Origin: JAGPUQ01 sp036677085
Lineage (GTDB): Bacteria > Pseudomonadota > Gammaproteobacteria > Pseudomonadales > Porticoccaceae
Direction of reading: 5' to 3'
Assembly (NCBI GenBank): GCA_036677085.1
Contig: JAKFFI010000058.1
Span: 1 to 64,000 of the forward strand
Length of the DNA stretch: 64,000 bases
Of this stretch, positions 44,123-53,849 are shown piece after piece. The stretch's first letter is position 1; each line of letters starts with the position of its first letter. The position numbers were made by a program, and so were the translations under genes. A model generated the notes under the pieces. The model was not told the origin of the DNA. It did no database searches and saw only the letters and a program-made list of their open reading frames with translations.

Positions 44123-45058
44123 ATGCAGGTAGAACAACCGCAGGCCACCGCCCCCCTCGTTGCGATGCGCGGCCTCTGCAAGCGTTATGCGGATCGCAGC
44201 GTGGTTGATAATCTGGACCTCGTGGTCCGGGAAGGCGAGTGCTTCGGTCTGCTGGGCCCGAACGGCGCCGGCAAAACCACGACCCTGCGCATGCTGCTGG
44301 GCCTGACGCCGCCGGACAGCGGGACGATTCAGGTGCTGGGCGAGCCGATTCCCGAACGGGCGCGGATCGCGCGCGAGCAGATCGGGATCGTGCCCCAGTT
44401 CGACAGCCTCGATCCGGATTTCACGGTGCGCGAGAACCTCATCACCTACGCCAGTTACTTCGGTCTGCGCGGTCCGCAAATCGACGAACGGATCGCCGAG
44501 CTGATCGCATTCGCACATCTCGAAGGCCGCGAACACGTGGCGATTCCGGAACTCTCGGGCGGCATGAAGCGCCGGCTGACCCTGGCGCGGGCGCTGATCA
44601 ATCGACCCCGCCTGGTGGTGCTCGACGAGCCCACCACCGGCCTCGATCCCCAGGCGCGGCACCATATCTGGCAGCGCTTGCGGGAACTGCGCGATGCCGG
44701 CACCACTCTGATCCTGACCACTCATTACATGGAGGAGGCGGAGCGCCTGTGCGATCGTCTGGCGATTCTCGATGCGGGTCGCATCGTGGCCTGCGACACG
44801 CCCCGGGCATTGATTGCCGAGCACATAGAACCCCATGTGCTCGAACTGACCGGCCCGATCGCCGATACCTGGGGCGTCGACGCCGCCCCGGATGCCGGGG
44901 TTCGCATTCACCGGATCGGGGATCTCACGCTCCTCTACACCGCGAAACCGCGCGCCCTGCTGGAACGGCTCGATGCCACCGACCAGCGCTACCTGCACCG
45001 CCCGGCCAATCTGGAAGATGTCTTCCTCAAATTGACCGGCCACGATCTGCGGGACTGA
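44123..45058 (+). CDS. ABC exporter ATP-binding protein, NodI-like
   Basis: 311 residues from ATG 44123. Walker A GPNGAGKTT (near 50), signature LSGGMKRRLTLARAL (near 147) and Walker B VVLDEPTTGLDP. NodI- or DRA-type exporters carry this MKRRL signature. It begins an operon with the permease gene 4 bases later. Confidence 0.9.
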   Translation: MQVEQPQATAPLVAMRGLCKRYADRSVVDNLDLVVREGECFGLLGPNGAGKTTTLRMLLGLTPPDSGTIQVLGEPIPERARIAREQIGIVPQFDSLDPDFTVRENLITYASYFGLRGPQIDERIAELIAFAHLEGREHVAIPELSGGMKRRLTLARALINRPRLVVLDEPTTGLDPQARHHIWQRLRELRDAGTTLILTTHYMEEAERLCDRLAILDAGRIVACDTPRALIAEHIEPHVLELTGPIADTWGVDAAPDAGVRIHRIGDLTLLYTAKPRALLERLDATDQRYLHRPANLEDVFLKLTGHDLRD

Positions 45059-45062
45059 AGCC

Positions 45063-45842
45063 ATGTCCACCGCGCTGATCCCGATTCCCAGTGCGCGCTG
45101 CCTCGCGGTGTGGCGCCGCAATTTTCGCGTCTGGCGGAAAATTCTGCTGCCCTCGGCACTCGGCAATTTCGGCGAGCCGCTGCTGTACCTGATGGCCTTC
45201 GGCTACGGCTTCGGCCAACTGGTGGGGGATCTGGGCCAATTACCTTACATGGCGTTCCTGGCCTCCGGGATCATCTGCTCCAGCACCCTCTTCACCGCCA
45301 GCTTTGAAGCCATGTATTCCGCCTACACCCGCATGGCGGGCCAGCAGACCTGGGGCGCCATGCTGAATGCGCCCCTCACCGTCGACGATATCGTGCTCGG
45401 CGAGATTCTCTGGGCCGCGACCAAGGGTCTGATGAACGCCACCGCCATCCTCATCGTCGCCGCGCTGCTCGGCTTGGTCGCCGACTTGCGCGCGCTGCTG
45501 GCACTGCCGGTGTTGGCCGTCGGGGGATTCACGTTCGCCGCCTGTGCGATGGTGGTGACGGCAAGATCGCGATCCTACGATTTTTTTCTCTACTATTTCA
45601 CCCTGCTGCTGACGCCCATGCTGCTCACCGGCGGCGTATTTTTCCCGCGTGAACAGTTCCCCGAACTGCTGCAGGATCTCGCCTACCTGCTCCCGCTCGC
45701 GCATGTGGTCGATCTGGTGCGACCGCTGCTCACCGGCGGCTCCCTTCACGCACCGCTGCTGCATCTGCTGGTGATTGTTGCCTACGGCGCAGCGGGATTG
45801 CTGATCGCGACCGCTGCCGTCCGGCGGCGTCTGGTGCGTTAA
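45063..45842 (+). CDS. ABC-2 type permease, NodJ-like
   Basis: 259 residues with about six membrane spans. NFGEPLLYLMAFGYGFG near 38 and TPMLLTGGVFFPREQFP near 187 are typical of NodJ-like ABC-2 permeases. With the preceding ATPase it should export an unknown compound or polysaccharide. Confidence 0.88.
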   Translation: MSTALIPIPSARCLAVWRRNFRVWRKILLPSALGNFGEPLLYLMAFGYGFGQLVGDLGQLPYMAFLASGIICSSTLFTASFEAMYSAYTRMAGQQTWGAMLNAPLTVDDIVLGEILWAATKGLMNATAILIVAALLGLVADLRALLALPVLAVGGFTFAACAMVVTARSRSYDFFLYYFTLLLTPMLLTGGVFFPREQFPELLQDLAYLLPLAHVVDLVRPLLTGGSLHAPLLHLLVIVAYGAAGLLIATAAVRRRLVR

Positions 45843-45913
45843 TCTCACTCGCCACCCACACTGTTATAGTGAGCCGGCACGCCCTTTCCCCGGTTGTATC
45901 CAAGGAGGTCTCG

Positions 45914-46435
45914 ATGAAAACCCGACTATTGCTGTTGGCCATGTTCGGTGTCGGCTGCGCCCAGGCCGCCGAGCTGTCGGTGCAAATGAATGCCGTGGAT
46001 GCGAAGGGCACCGGTGCCACACTGGGTGTCGTGACCGTTACCGAGTCAAGCCACGGCCTGGTGTTCACCCCAAAACTGAGCGGGCTGGCTTCCGGTCTCC
46101 ACGGTTTCCATGTGCATCAGAATCCCAGTTGCGGGCCGGCCGAAAAAGACGGCGCGAGCGTGCCCGCCGGCGCGGCGGGCAGTCATTATGATCCCGCCAC
46201 CACCGGCCATCACGGCACCCCATGGGGCGACGGTCATCTCGGCGATCTGCCGCCGCTCTTCGTGGCGGTTGACGGCACGGCAATCCAGCCGGTGCTGGCG
46301 CCGCGTCTGACCAAGCTCGCCGACATCCGGAGCCGCGCCCTGGTGATCCATGCCGGCGGTGATAATCACGCCGATCTGCCAGCGCCCCTCGGCGGCGGCG
46401 GCGCACGTCTGGCCTGCGGGGTGATCGCGCCCTAG
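45914..46435 (+). CDS. sodC: Cu-Zn superoxide dismutase
   Basis: 173 residues from ATG 45914 with AAGGAGG upstream. A signal peptide (1-18, ending AQA) directs it to the periplasm. Copper/zinc ligands: HGFHVHQN near 60, HYDPATTGHHG near 92, and HGD-type ligands later (HAGGDNH near 142). Two cysteines, in SCGPA and ACGV, form the structural disulfide. Confidence 0.94.
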   Translation: MKTRLLLLAMFGVGCAQAAELSVQMNAVDAKGTGATLGVVTVTESSHGLVFTPKLSGLASGLHGFHVHQNPSCGPAEKDGASVPAGAAGSHYDPATTGHHGTPWGDGHLGDLPPLFVAVDGTAIQPVLAPRLTKLADIRSRALVIHAGGDNHADLPAPLGGGGARLACGVIAP

Positions 46436-46726
46436 GGCACATCAAACGAAACCTTGAACCGCCTGCGCGGATGGAAACTTCCTCCGCGCGATGCAAGTGG
46501 ATCGTCACACCGCCACCGCTTCACAACGGTAACCTGAAACCGTTCAACCCACGGGCGCAACCCCGGGCAAAAAACGTGGCGCGCTGGTTTGCGGCGTTGC
46601 CGCACGCCCATGGACCGCCATCATCGCTCTCGAAATTGAACCGATGTCATTCGATAACGCAAATCCGCTGGCAAGCGCCGAAGGAGCTCTGGGGTCAAGG
46701 ACAACGGCGTTCCATCTGTCGGTAAA

Positions 46727-47425
46727 TCACGAGGCGGCCAAACCGCCCACCAGCCAGTCCGCGAGGCGCGCTTCGAGTGCCGCCAATCCGAGTCCGGTAT
46801 GCGCGGAAAACGTCTGTGCGGTGACTTCCGCGAGCCCCATCCGGGCTACCTCGCGCCGCACTCCCAGCAGCGCCGCCTGCGCCGGGCCGCGGTTGAGTTT
46901 GTCCGCTTTGGTGAGCAGTACATGTACCGGCAACGCGGCCTCCGCAGCCCACGCCAGCATGTGCTGGTCGAAGGCTTGCAGTGGATGACGGATGTCCATC
47001 AACAGCACCAGCCCGCGCAGCGAAGACCGGGCACGCAGGTAGTGCGCAAGATGCTGGTCCCACTCGTCCTTCATCGCCTTGGGTACTTTGGCGTAGCCGT
47101 AACCGGGCAGATCGACCAGCCGCTGCCCCGGCGCCAGCGCAAAAAAGTTCATCAGCCGGGTGCGCCCCGGTGTCTTGCTGGTGCGCGCCAGCTTGCTTTG
47201 GCGCGTCAGTGCGTTGAGTGCGCTGGATTTGCCTGCGTTGGAACGGCCAGCGAACGCGACTTCAACGCCCCGATCGGGCGGGCAATCCGCGAGTGTCGGC
47301 GCGCTTTTAAGAAAAACCGCGCGCTGGAAGTCGGCCTCGCACAGCCCTTGCGGGACGTCATTCCCGGCGGCTTCGGCTGCCATCGCCGGAGCTTGATCGC
47401 CACGCTGGCTAGGATCTTTAGACAT
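46727..47425 (-). CDS. engB: Ribosome biogenesis GTPase EngB/YsxC
   Basis: 232 residues from ATG 47423-47425. P-loop GRSNAGKSS at 60-68, G2 TPGRT near 84, DLPGYGYA near 98 and TKADKLNRG near 165. Needed for 50S assembly. The N-terminal 25 residues are a variable extension. Divergent from the cytochrome c4 gene. The 291 bases between sodC and this gene show nothing recognisable. Confidence 0.95.
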   Translation of the reverse strand: MSKDPSQRGDQAPAMAAEAAGNDVPQGLCEADFQRAVFLKSAPTLADCPPDRGVEVAFAGRSNAGKSSALNALTRQSKLARTSKTPGRTRLMNFFALAPGQRLVDLPGYGYAKVPKAMKDEWDQHLAHYLRARSSLRGLVLLMDIRHPLQAFDQHMLAWAAEAALPVHVLLTKADKLNRGPAQAALLGVRREVARMGLAEVTAQTFSAHTGLGLAALEARLADWLVGGLAAS

Positions 47426-47551
47426 GGCTCGGGTCCTGGGGCAAATGTTGGCGCCAATGTGGTTCGGGTGTCGGGCTCCACCGCACTGCACTTGTCGGGC
47501 GAAGACCGTGGACGCCTGTAGCGGTTATACAGCCGGGCACGGCCCGTCGCG

Positions 47552-47580
47552 TTAAGCGCGCCCGACGATTGGTATATACT
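47552..47580 (+). promoter_or_regulatory. Candidate promoter of the cytochrome c4 gene
   Basis: TATACT (47575-47580) with TTAAGC (47552-47557) 17 bases upstream. The -10 is good, the -35 poor. It lies about 65 bases before the ATG at 47645. Confidence 0.45.
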
Positions 47581-47644
47581 CCGCCCCCGTCGCGCCGACC
47601 TGCGCGGACGGGCGCCCATTCTAGCCAAATCGAGCGAGCAGAAT

Positions 47645-48286
47645 ATGAGGAAAGCGATACTTCTGTGCCTGGCCGGTGCGATGGCTGCTGTGCTGGCACC
47701 GCCAACCCTGGCGGCCGGCGACGCCAGTGCCGGCAAAGCCAAAACGGCCACGTGCGCCGCCTGCCATGGCGCCAACGGCGCCAGCCTGGCCCCGAATTTT
47801 CCGCATCTCGCCGGGTTGGGCGAAAAATATCTGCTCAAGCAACTACTCGACATGCAATCCGGTCAGCGTACCGTCCCGGAAATGTCCGGTTTGCTGAACG
47901 ATTTGAGCGCCCAGGATCTCGCCGATATCGCCGCCTACTTCGCCGCGCAACCGCGCCAGTGGGCCGGCGCCAAGGATGACACCAAGGCCCTGGACCTGGG
48001 TGCCACGATCTACCGCGGTGGCAACCTGGACACTGGTGTACCGGCCTGTACCGGCTGTCATTCGCCGGCGGGCAACGGCAACGCCCCGGCCGGTTATCCG
48101 GCGGTGGGCGGACAACATGCCGAATATCTGGTGAAACAACTGCGCGCATTCCGCGACGGAGCACACGACGCGGCGTGGCCCGGCGCCCGCGGCAATGATG
48201 CAAACGCCGTCATGCGCGGCGTCGCCGCCCGTATGACCGACCAGGAAATCGCGGCCGTCGCCAACTTTATCGCCGGCCTGAAATAG
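47645..48286 (+). CDS. Diheme cytochrome c4
   Basis: 213 residues with a signal peptide (1-23, ending TLA-AG). Two CxxCH heme sites: CAACH at 37-41 and CTGCH at 135-139. The layout of two homologous monoheme halves is that of c4, a periplasmic electron carrier for cbb3-type oxidases. Paired with dsbA downstream, and engB upstream, as in Pseudomonas. Confidence 0.94.
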   Translation: MRKAILLCLAGAMAAVLAPPTLAAGDASAGKAKTATCAACHGANGASLAPNFPHLAGLGEKYLLKQLLDMQSGQRTVPEMSGLLNDLSAQDLADIAAYFAAQPRQWAGAKDDTKALDLGATIYRGGNLDTGVPACTGCHSPAGNGNAPAGYPAVGGQHAEYLVKQLRAFRDGAHDAAWPGARGNDANAVMRGVAARMTDQEIAAVANFIAGLK

Positions 48287-48397
48287 CGATCGAGTCGACC
48301 CAGGGTTCGGGCCTGCAGCTGTGGCAGGCGCGCCGTGTCGAACCGTCGATACCGCTTGCGGGTTAAGCCCGCCCAACAAGTGAGGGAGGCACCTCTA

Positions 48398-49081
48398 ATG
48401 GGTCGATCGCTGAAAGCCCTGACCTTGAAAACCCTGGGAGCAGCGGTTCTGCTGCTCGCCACCGCCTTGGCCAGCGCGACCGACTACGTCGCCGGCAAGC
48501 ATTACCTGGTGCTGGACGAACCGGTGCGCACCGGCGATGCCAGCAGGATCGAAGTCACCGAAGTCTTCTGGTACGGCTGCGGCCACTGTTACTCGTTCGA
48601 GCCCCTGCTGGAAAAATGGAGCAAGACGCTGCCGGCCGATGTGGTGCTGGTGCGCAGCCCGGCCATCTGGCATCCCACCATGGAATTGCACGCGCGCGCG
48701 TACTACACGGCCAAGGCGCTCAATGTTCTGGATCCCCTTCACCGAGCATTGTTCGATGCCATGAATGTGGACCAAAACAAACTGGGAACAGAGGGCGACA
48801 TCAAGAAAATCTTTACCGCGCACGGCGTGGATGGTGATGCCTTCAGCAAGACGTTCAATTCATTCGGTGTCGGCAGTGCCGTGGGTCAGGCCGATGCCCG
48901 CCAGCGCAGCTACAAGATTACCGGGACGCCGGAGATCGTGGTCGAGGGCAAGTACCGGGTCTCCGCCCGTCAGGCCGGCAGCCACGAAGCCATGCTCGCG
49001 GTAATCGACCACTTGATCACGGTGGAACGCACCGCCCGCGCCAAGCGCCACGCGAGTGACAGCACCGCGCCCGCCAAGTAG
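48398..49081 (+). CDS. dsbA: Periplasmic thiol:disulfide oxidoreductase DsbA
   Basis: 227 residues from ATG 48398 with GGGAGG upstream; the open frame further upstream is not needed. Signal peptide ends ASA-TD. Active site CGHC at 61-64 in VFWYGCGHCYSFEP, and the cis-Pro in TGTPEIVV near 183. It forms disulfides in exported proteins. The tail is Lys/Arg-rich. Confidence 0.93.
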   Translation: MGRSLKALTLKTLGAAVLLLATALASATDYVAGKHYLVLDEPVRTGDASRIEVTEVFWYGCGHCYSFEPLLEKWSKTLPADVVLVRSPAIWHPTMELHARAYYTAKALNVLDPLHRALFDAMNVDQNKLGTEGDIKKIFTAHGVDGDAFSKTFNSFGVGSAVGQADARQRSYKITGTPEIVVEGKYRVSARQAGSHEAMLAVIDHLITVERTARAKRHASDSTAPAK

Positions 49082-49094
49082 ACTCTCGCTCCCC

Positions 49095-49171
49095 GCCGGA
49101 ATAGCTCAGCTCGGTAGAGCAGCGCATTCGTAATGCGTTGGTCGGAGGTTCAAATCCTCTTTCCGGCACCA
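49095..49171 (+). tRNA. tRNA-Thr (CGT)
   Basis: A 77-base cloverleaf with encoded CCA. Anticodon CGT in TTCGTAA, anticodon stem GCGCA/TGCGT, T-arm GTTCAAATC, acceptor GCCGGAA/TTCCGGC. It begins 13 bases after the dsbA stop. Confidence 0.95.
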
Positions 49172-49292
49172 GACGCCCCGCCGCCGGATTCAACCCATCG
49201 CAGCGTGCATCGAGGCTGCGTTGTGAGGCAGAATTGGCGTGCGCTTGCAGCACCCATCGATTCCCGGGCGCAACGAAAGGAGACGTTCACCC

Positions 49293-50009
49293 ATGGCCGC
49301 CGTATCGCGCCTGCTTCTGACCGCCCTGGTGTTCGCGCTGATGCCACAGGCATGGGCGGACCCGCGCAGCAGCGAATCCCTGACCCAAGCGCTGGCGCGG
49401 ACCGCGCCGGCGCTTAACCGCCAGGTGCTGACCAAAGCGGTCACCGCCATGAACTGCGCCGTCGCGGGCGGCGCGCGTCCGGCACAGCGGCTCGCGGTGA
49501 TCGATTTTTCTCTGCCCTCGTCCAAACAGCGGTTCTGGGTCTTCGACCTGGAGCGGCGCAAACTGCTTATTGAGGATCACGTTGCCCATGGCCGCGGATC
49601 GGGCGAGGAGATGGCGACACGGTTTTCCAACGCCATGGGCAGTCGTCAGTCGAGCCTGGGGTTGTTCCGCACCGCCGAAACCTATTACGGCAATTTCGGC
49701 TATTCGCTGCGCATGGATGGACTCGAGCCCGGGATTAACGACCTCGCGCGCAAACGCAAGATCGTGATTCACTCCGCCGAGTACGTCGATCCAATCTGGA
49801 TCCAGCTCAAGGGTGGCATCGGCCGCAGCTACGGCTGTCCCGCGGTCCGTCCCAATATCATCAACAGGGTGGTGGAAAACCTCAAGGATGGCCAGTTCCT
49901 GTTTTCTTACTACCCGGACCGCCACTGGCTGAACCAGTCGCTGTACCTGAATTGCGCACCTGACCGGATCGCCGCGATCGTGAACCCCACTCTTCACGCC
50001 AGACGTTGA
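49293..50009 (+). CDS. Murein L,D-transpeptidase catalytic-domain protein (YkuD-like)
   Basis: 238 residues from ATG 49293 with AAAGGAG upstream. Signal peptide ends AWA-DP. The catalytic region has HSAEYVDPIW near 162 and SYGCPAVRP near 184: the His and the SxGC cysteine of the L,D-transpeptidase fold. It probably cross-links or modifies peptidoglycan or a lipoprotein link. LYLNC at the C-terminus is a further conserved block. Confidence 0.85.
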   Translation: MAAVSRLLLTALVFALMPQAWADPRSSESLTQALARTAPALNRQVLTKAVTAMNCAVAGGARPAQRLAVIDFSLPSSKQRFWVFDLERRKLLIEDHVAHGRGSGEEMATRFSNAMGSRQSSLGLFRTAETYYGNFGYSLRMDGLEPGINDLARKRKIVIHSAEYVDPIWIQLKGGIGRSYGCPAVRPNIINRVVENLKDGQFLFSYYPDRHWLNQSLYLNCAPDRIAAIVNPTLHARR

Positions 50010-50049
50010 ACAAGCTGCAACTCCAGCGCCTCCCCGGAACCCAAAAACC

Positions 50050-51945
50050 GTGATCCAACTCTCCGGCATTACCTTGCGCCGGCATGTCGAACCCCTGCTG
50101 GAGCAAGCCTCGGCGACGCTGTACCCAGGCCATCGCGTTGGCCTGATCGGCGCCAATGGCAGCGGCAAAAGCTCGCTGCTGGCGCTGTTACGCGGCGAAC
50201 TGTCGTCCGAGACCGGTGAGGCCGCCGTCCCGAAACACTGGATCATCGCTCATATGGCGCAGGATCTCGGCGACCTGGAGCGATCAGCCCTCGACCTGGT
50301 GCTCGACGGCGATCCGGGATTTCGGGACGCCGAGCGCGAGGTCCTGCGTGCCGACGCCGATGGCGACGGCACCGCCATCGGCCGCGCCCACGCCCACTAT
50401 CAACAGGTGGACGGCTACACCGCCCACGCCCGTGCGGCGACACTGCTGTCCGGGCTCGGCTTTCGCGCCGCCGATCAGCAGCGGCCGGCCGCCTCGTTTT
50501 CCGGCGGCTGGCGCGTGCGCCTCGGTCTCGCCCGGGCACTGATGTGTCCGTCGGACCTGTTGCTGCTCGACGAACCGACCAATCACCTCGATCTCGAAGC
50601 GGTGCTGTGGCTGGAAGACTGGCTGAAGGCCTATCGCGGCACCCTGTTGCTGATCTCTCACGACCGCGATTTTCTCGATGCCGTGGTGAACGAGGTGCTG
50701 CACATCGAGCACCGGCAACTGCATCAGTACCGGGGTGGCTACAGTGATTTCGAACGCCAGCGCGCGGCGCGTCTGGCGGGGCAACAGGCGACCTACGAAC
50801 AGCAACAGCGCGCCGTGGCCCATATGCAGCGCTTCGTCGACCGCTTCCGCGCGCAGGCCACCAAGGCCCGCGCCGCGCAAAGCCGGATCAAGGCGCTGGA
50901 ACGAATGACGCTGGTGGCTCCCGCCCAGGTCGACAATCCCTTCCGCTTCAGCTTCAAGGAGCCGCCGCGCGCCGGCAACCCGCTGCTGGTGCTGAACGAA
51001 GCGCGAATGGGGTACGGCGATCCGCCGATCCTCGACGGCATCCGGCTGCAACTCTCGCCGGGCGATCGCATCGGCCTGCTGGGACCCAATGGGGCCGGCA
51101 AATCGACCCTGATACGTACGCTCGCGGGCGAATTGCTGCCGCTGACCGGAACGCGCGAAACCAGTACCAATCTTCGTATCGGTTATTTCGCGCAGCACCA
51201 ACTGGAGCAGCTCGATCCCGGCGCCAGCCCCCTCGAACACCTTGCCCGACTCAGTCCGGTCGCCACCGAGCAGCGGCGGCGCGACTTTCTCGGCGGTTTC
51301 GGTTTCGCCGGCGATCGGGCAAGCAGCCCGGTAGCGCCGCTGTCGGGTGGCGAAAAGGCGCGCCTGGTGCTCGCCCTGTTGGTCTGGCAGGCGCCCAATC
51401 TGCTGCTGCTCGACGAACCCACCAATCACCTCGATCTGGAAATGCGCGCGGCACTGACCCTGGCCTTGCAGGACTATGCCGGCGCCCTGGTGGTGGTGTC
51501 CCACGACCGCCATCTGCTCGCCACCACGGTGGATAGCTACTGGCTGGTGAGCGACGGCGCGGTGACCGTCTTCGATGGCGACCTCACGGACTACCGCCGC
51601 TGGCTCGAACGCCGTGCCCGGAACGCAGCGCGTCCAGCCGACCAAGGTCCCGCGATCGATGCGGCGGGCCGGCGCGATCAACGCCGGCGCGATGCGGCAC
51701 GACGGGCGGAACTGCGCCCACTGCAGGAGCGCGCCTCCCGCCTTGCCGCGGAACTGGATCGAATGGGCGCTGAACTTGCGAAGCTGGAACGGGAGCTGGC
51801 GGATCCGGCGCTCTATGGCGCCGATGCCCGCGACCAGCTCACCGCATTGCTCCAGCGCCAGGGCAAGTTGCGCCAGCGCGCGGAGCAACTGGAAGCCGAG
51901 TGGATCGCGGCGGAAGAATCCCTGGCCGTCGCGCAGGCCGAATGA
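50050..51945 (+). CDS. ABC-F ATPase, YheS/Uup-type
   Basis: 631 residues from a GTG at 50050. Two ABC domains on one chain, each with Walker A (GANGSGKSSL near 34; GPNGAGKSTL near 346) and LSGG-type signature (FSGGWRVRL; LSGGEKARL), and a linker with KxRxxQSRIKALE. No membrane domain. C-terminal about 100 residues form a coiled coil. Such proteins act on ribosomes; the YheS subgroup is likeliest. Confidence 0.9.
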   Translation: MIQLSGITLRRHVEPLLEQASATLYPGHRVGLIGANGSGKSSLLALLRGELSSETGEAAVPKHWIIAHMAQDLGDLERSALDLVLDGDPGFRDAEREVLRADADGDGTAIGRAHAHYQQVDGYTAHARAATLLSGLGFRAADQQRPAASFSGGWRVRLGLARALMCPSDLLLLDEPTNHLDLEAVLWLEDWLKAYRGTLLLISHDRDFLDAVVNEVLHIEHRQLHQYRGGYSDFERQRAARLAGQQATYEQQQRAVAHMQRFVDRFRAQATKARAAQSRIKALERMTLVAPAQVDNPFRFSFKEPPRAGNPLLVLNEARMGYGDPPILDGIRLQLSPGDRIGLLGPNGAGKSTLIRTLAGELLPLTGTRETSTNLRIGYFAQHQLEQLDPGASPLEHLARLSPVATEQRRRDFLGGFGFAGDRASSPVAPLSGGEKARLVLALLVWQAPNLLLLDEPTNHLDLEMRAALTLALQDYAGALVVVSHDRHLLATTVDSYWLVSDGAVTVFDGDLTDYRRWLERRARNAARPADQGPAIDAAGRRDQRRRDAARRAELRPLQERASRLAAELDRMGAELAKLERELADPALYGADARDQLTALLQRQGKLRQRAEQLEAEWIAAEESLAVAQAE

Positions 51946-51953
51946 TTCGGGAC

Positions 51954-51968
51954 CGCGCCTTCGGCGCG
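51954..51968. terminator. Hairpin between the ABC-F gene and glmS
   Basis: CGCGCC-TTC-GGCGCG in the 74-base gap between convergent genes. No T-run, so its terminator role is uncertain. Confidence 0.35.
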
Positions 51969-52019
51969 ACGCGGGGATGGTCCTGTCGCGCCGGGCCCGA
52001 TACAAGGATCGGTCCGGGG

Positions 52020-53849
52020 TTATTCCACCGTGACCGACTTGGCCAGGTTGCGCGGCTGATCCACATCGGTGCCTTTCAATACCGCGACATGATAGGCGAG
52101 CAGCTGCAAGGGGAGGGTGTAGACGATGGGTTCGAGGCTCTTGGGGACGTGGGGCAAACTGACCACCCTCACCCCGGGCTGATCGCGAAACCCGGCATCC
52201 CGATCGGCGAACACGAACAGCGCGCCGCCGCGTGCCTGTACTTCATGCAGGTTGGACTTGAGCTTTTCGAGCAGCTCATTGTTGGGCGCAACGGCGACCA
52301 CCGGCATATCCGCGTCAACCAGCGCCAGGGGACCGTGCTTGAGCTCGCCGGCCGGGTAGGCCTCGGCATGGATATAGGAGATTTCCTTGAGCTTCAGGGC
52401 GCCTTCCAGGGCAATGGGATACTGCACCCCGCGACCGAGGAACAGCGCGTGGTGCTTGTCGGCAAAGCACTCGAAGGTGGCTTCGATTTCGGCGTCCAGC
52501 GCCAACACCCGGCTACCCAGTTCGGGCAGCGCGTGCAACGCGGCGACCAGTTCGGCTTCCCGCGCAATCGACAGCTTGCCGCGCGCCCGGGCGATGGCGA
52601 TGCACAGCAGTTGGAGCGCGACCAACTGGGTGGTGAAGGCCTTGGTCGACGCCACCCCGATCTCGGGACCCGCGCGGGTCAGCAGGGAGAGGCCGGTCTC
52701 CCGCACCAGTGAACTGTTGGCGACGTTGCAAATGGCGAGGCTGTCGAGATAGCCTGCCTCACGCGCCGCTTTCAACGCCGCCAGAGTGTCCGCGGTCTCG
52801 CCGGACTGGGAGATGGCGACAAACAGGGTATTTTTCGGCACCACCACCTTGCGATAGCGGTATTCGCTCGCGACTTCCACCTGGCAGGGGATGCCGGCCC
52901 ATTCCTCCAGCCAGTACCGCGCCACCAGTCCGGCGTGATAGCTGGTCCCGCAGGCCACCAGATGCAGGTTTTCAACCACTGCGAAGCGTTCGATGGCGGT
53001 CGCGCCGAATATCTCGGGCAGAACCCGGTGGGCACTGATGCGGCCCTCCAGGGTGGCAGCCAGCACGGCCGGCTGCTCATGGATTTCCTTGAGCATGAAG
53101 TGGCGGAAACCGCCTTTGTCGGCGTGATCGACAACGTCGGACAAGGTGTGGAGGGGGCGCGCCACCACCGCGCCGTCGCGATCGCGCACCTGGTAGTCCA
53201 GCGCCGTCAAGGTCACGCGGTCACCATCCTCCAGATACACAAAGCGGTCGGTGACCTGACGCAACGCCAGGGCATCGGAAGCGAGAAAGTGCTCCTCGAT
53301 GCCAACCCCCAATACCAGTGGACTGCCGCTGCGCGCGCCCACCAGGGTGCCGGGCTCGGTGGCCGAAACCACCGCCAGTGCGTAGGCACCTTCCAACCTC
53401 GTCACTGCGGCATCCAGAGCACCGGCGAGATCCAGGCCCTGCTTCAGCAAGTGGTGCATCAGATGGGCGACGACTTCGGTGTCGGTATCGGACTGAAATT
53501 CATAGCCCAGTGATTCCAGCTCCGCGCGCAGGGCGCGGAAGTTCTCGATGATGCCGTTATGAACGAGGGCGATCGGACCCGAGTGGTGGGGATGAGCGTT
53601 GATTTCGCTCGGCCTGCCGTGCGTAGCCCAGCGGGTGTGGGCGATACCGAGGTGGCCCGGAAAGGGAATATCCGCCAGATCGTCGGCCAGCAGCGCGACC
53701 TTGCCGGCGTGCTTGCGGCAGCGCAGGACGCCGTCGGCGACAATCGCCATGCCCACCGAATCGTAGCCACGGTACTCCAGGCGCTTGAGGCCTTCGAGCA
53801 GAATGGCCGCTACATTCCGTTGCGCGGCGGCGGCAACGATGCCGCACAT
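52020..53849 (-). CDS. glmS: Glutamine--fructose-6-phosphate aminotransferase
   Basis: 609 residues. Cys2 of MCGIVAA is the glutaminase nucleophile; the isomerase half has two SIS domains (VACGTSYHAGLVARY near 300, AYPAGELKHGPLAL near 500) and ends in KSVTVE. It makes glucosamine 6-phosphate for cell-wall sugars. It abuts glmU with one base shared, so both are one operon. Confidence 0.97.
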   Translation of the reverse strand: MCGIVAAAAQRNVAAILLEGLKRLEYRGYDSVGMAIVADGVLRCRKHAGKVALLADDLADIPFPGHLGIAHTRWATHGRPSEINAHPHHSGPIALVHNGIIENFRALRAELESLGYEFQSDTDTEVVAHLMHHLLKQGLDLAGALDAAVTRLEGAYALAVVSATEPGTLVGARSGSPLVLGVGIEEHFLASDALALRQVTDRFVYLEDGDRVTLTALDYQVRDRDGAVVARPLHTLSDVVDHADKGGFRHFMLKEIHEQPAVLAATLEGRISAHRVLPEIFGATAIERFAVVENLHLVACGTSYHAGLVARYWLEEWAGIPCQVEVASEYRYRKVVVPKNTLFVAISQSGETADTLAALKAAREAGYLDSLAICNVANSSLVRETGLSLLTRAGPEIGVASTKAFTTQLVALQLLCIAIARARGKLSIAREAELVAALHALPELGSRVLALDAEIEATFECFADKHHALFLGRGVQYPIALEGALKLKEISYIHAEAYPAGELKHGPLALVDADMPVVAVAPNNELLEKLKSNLHEVQARGGALFVFADRDAGFRDQPGVRVVSLPHVPKSLEPIVYTLPLQLLAYHVAVLKGTDVDQPRNLAKSVTVE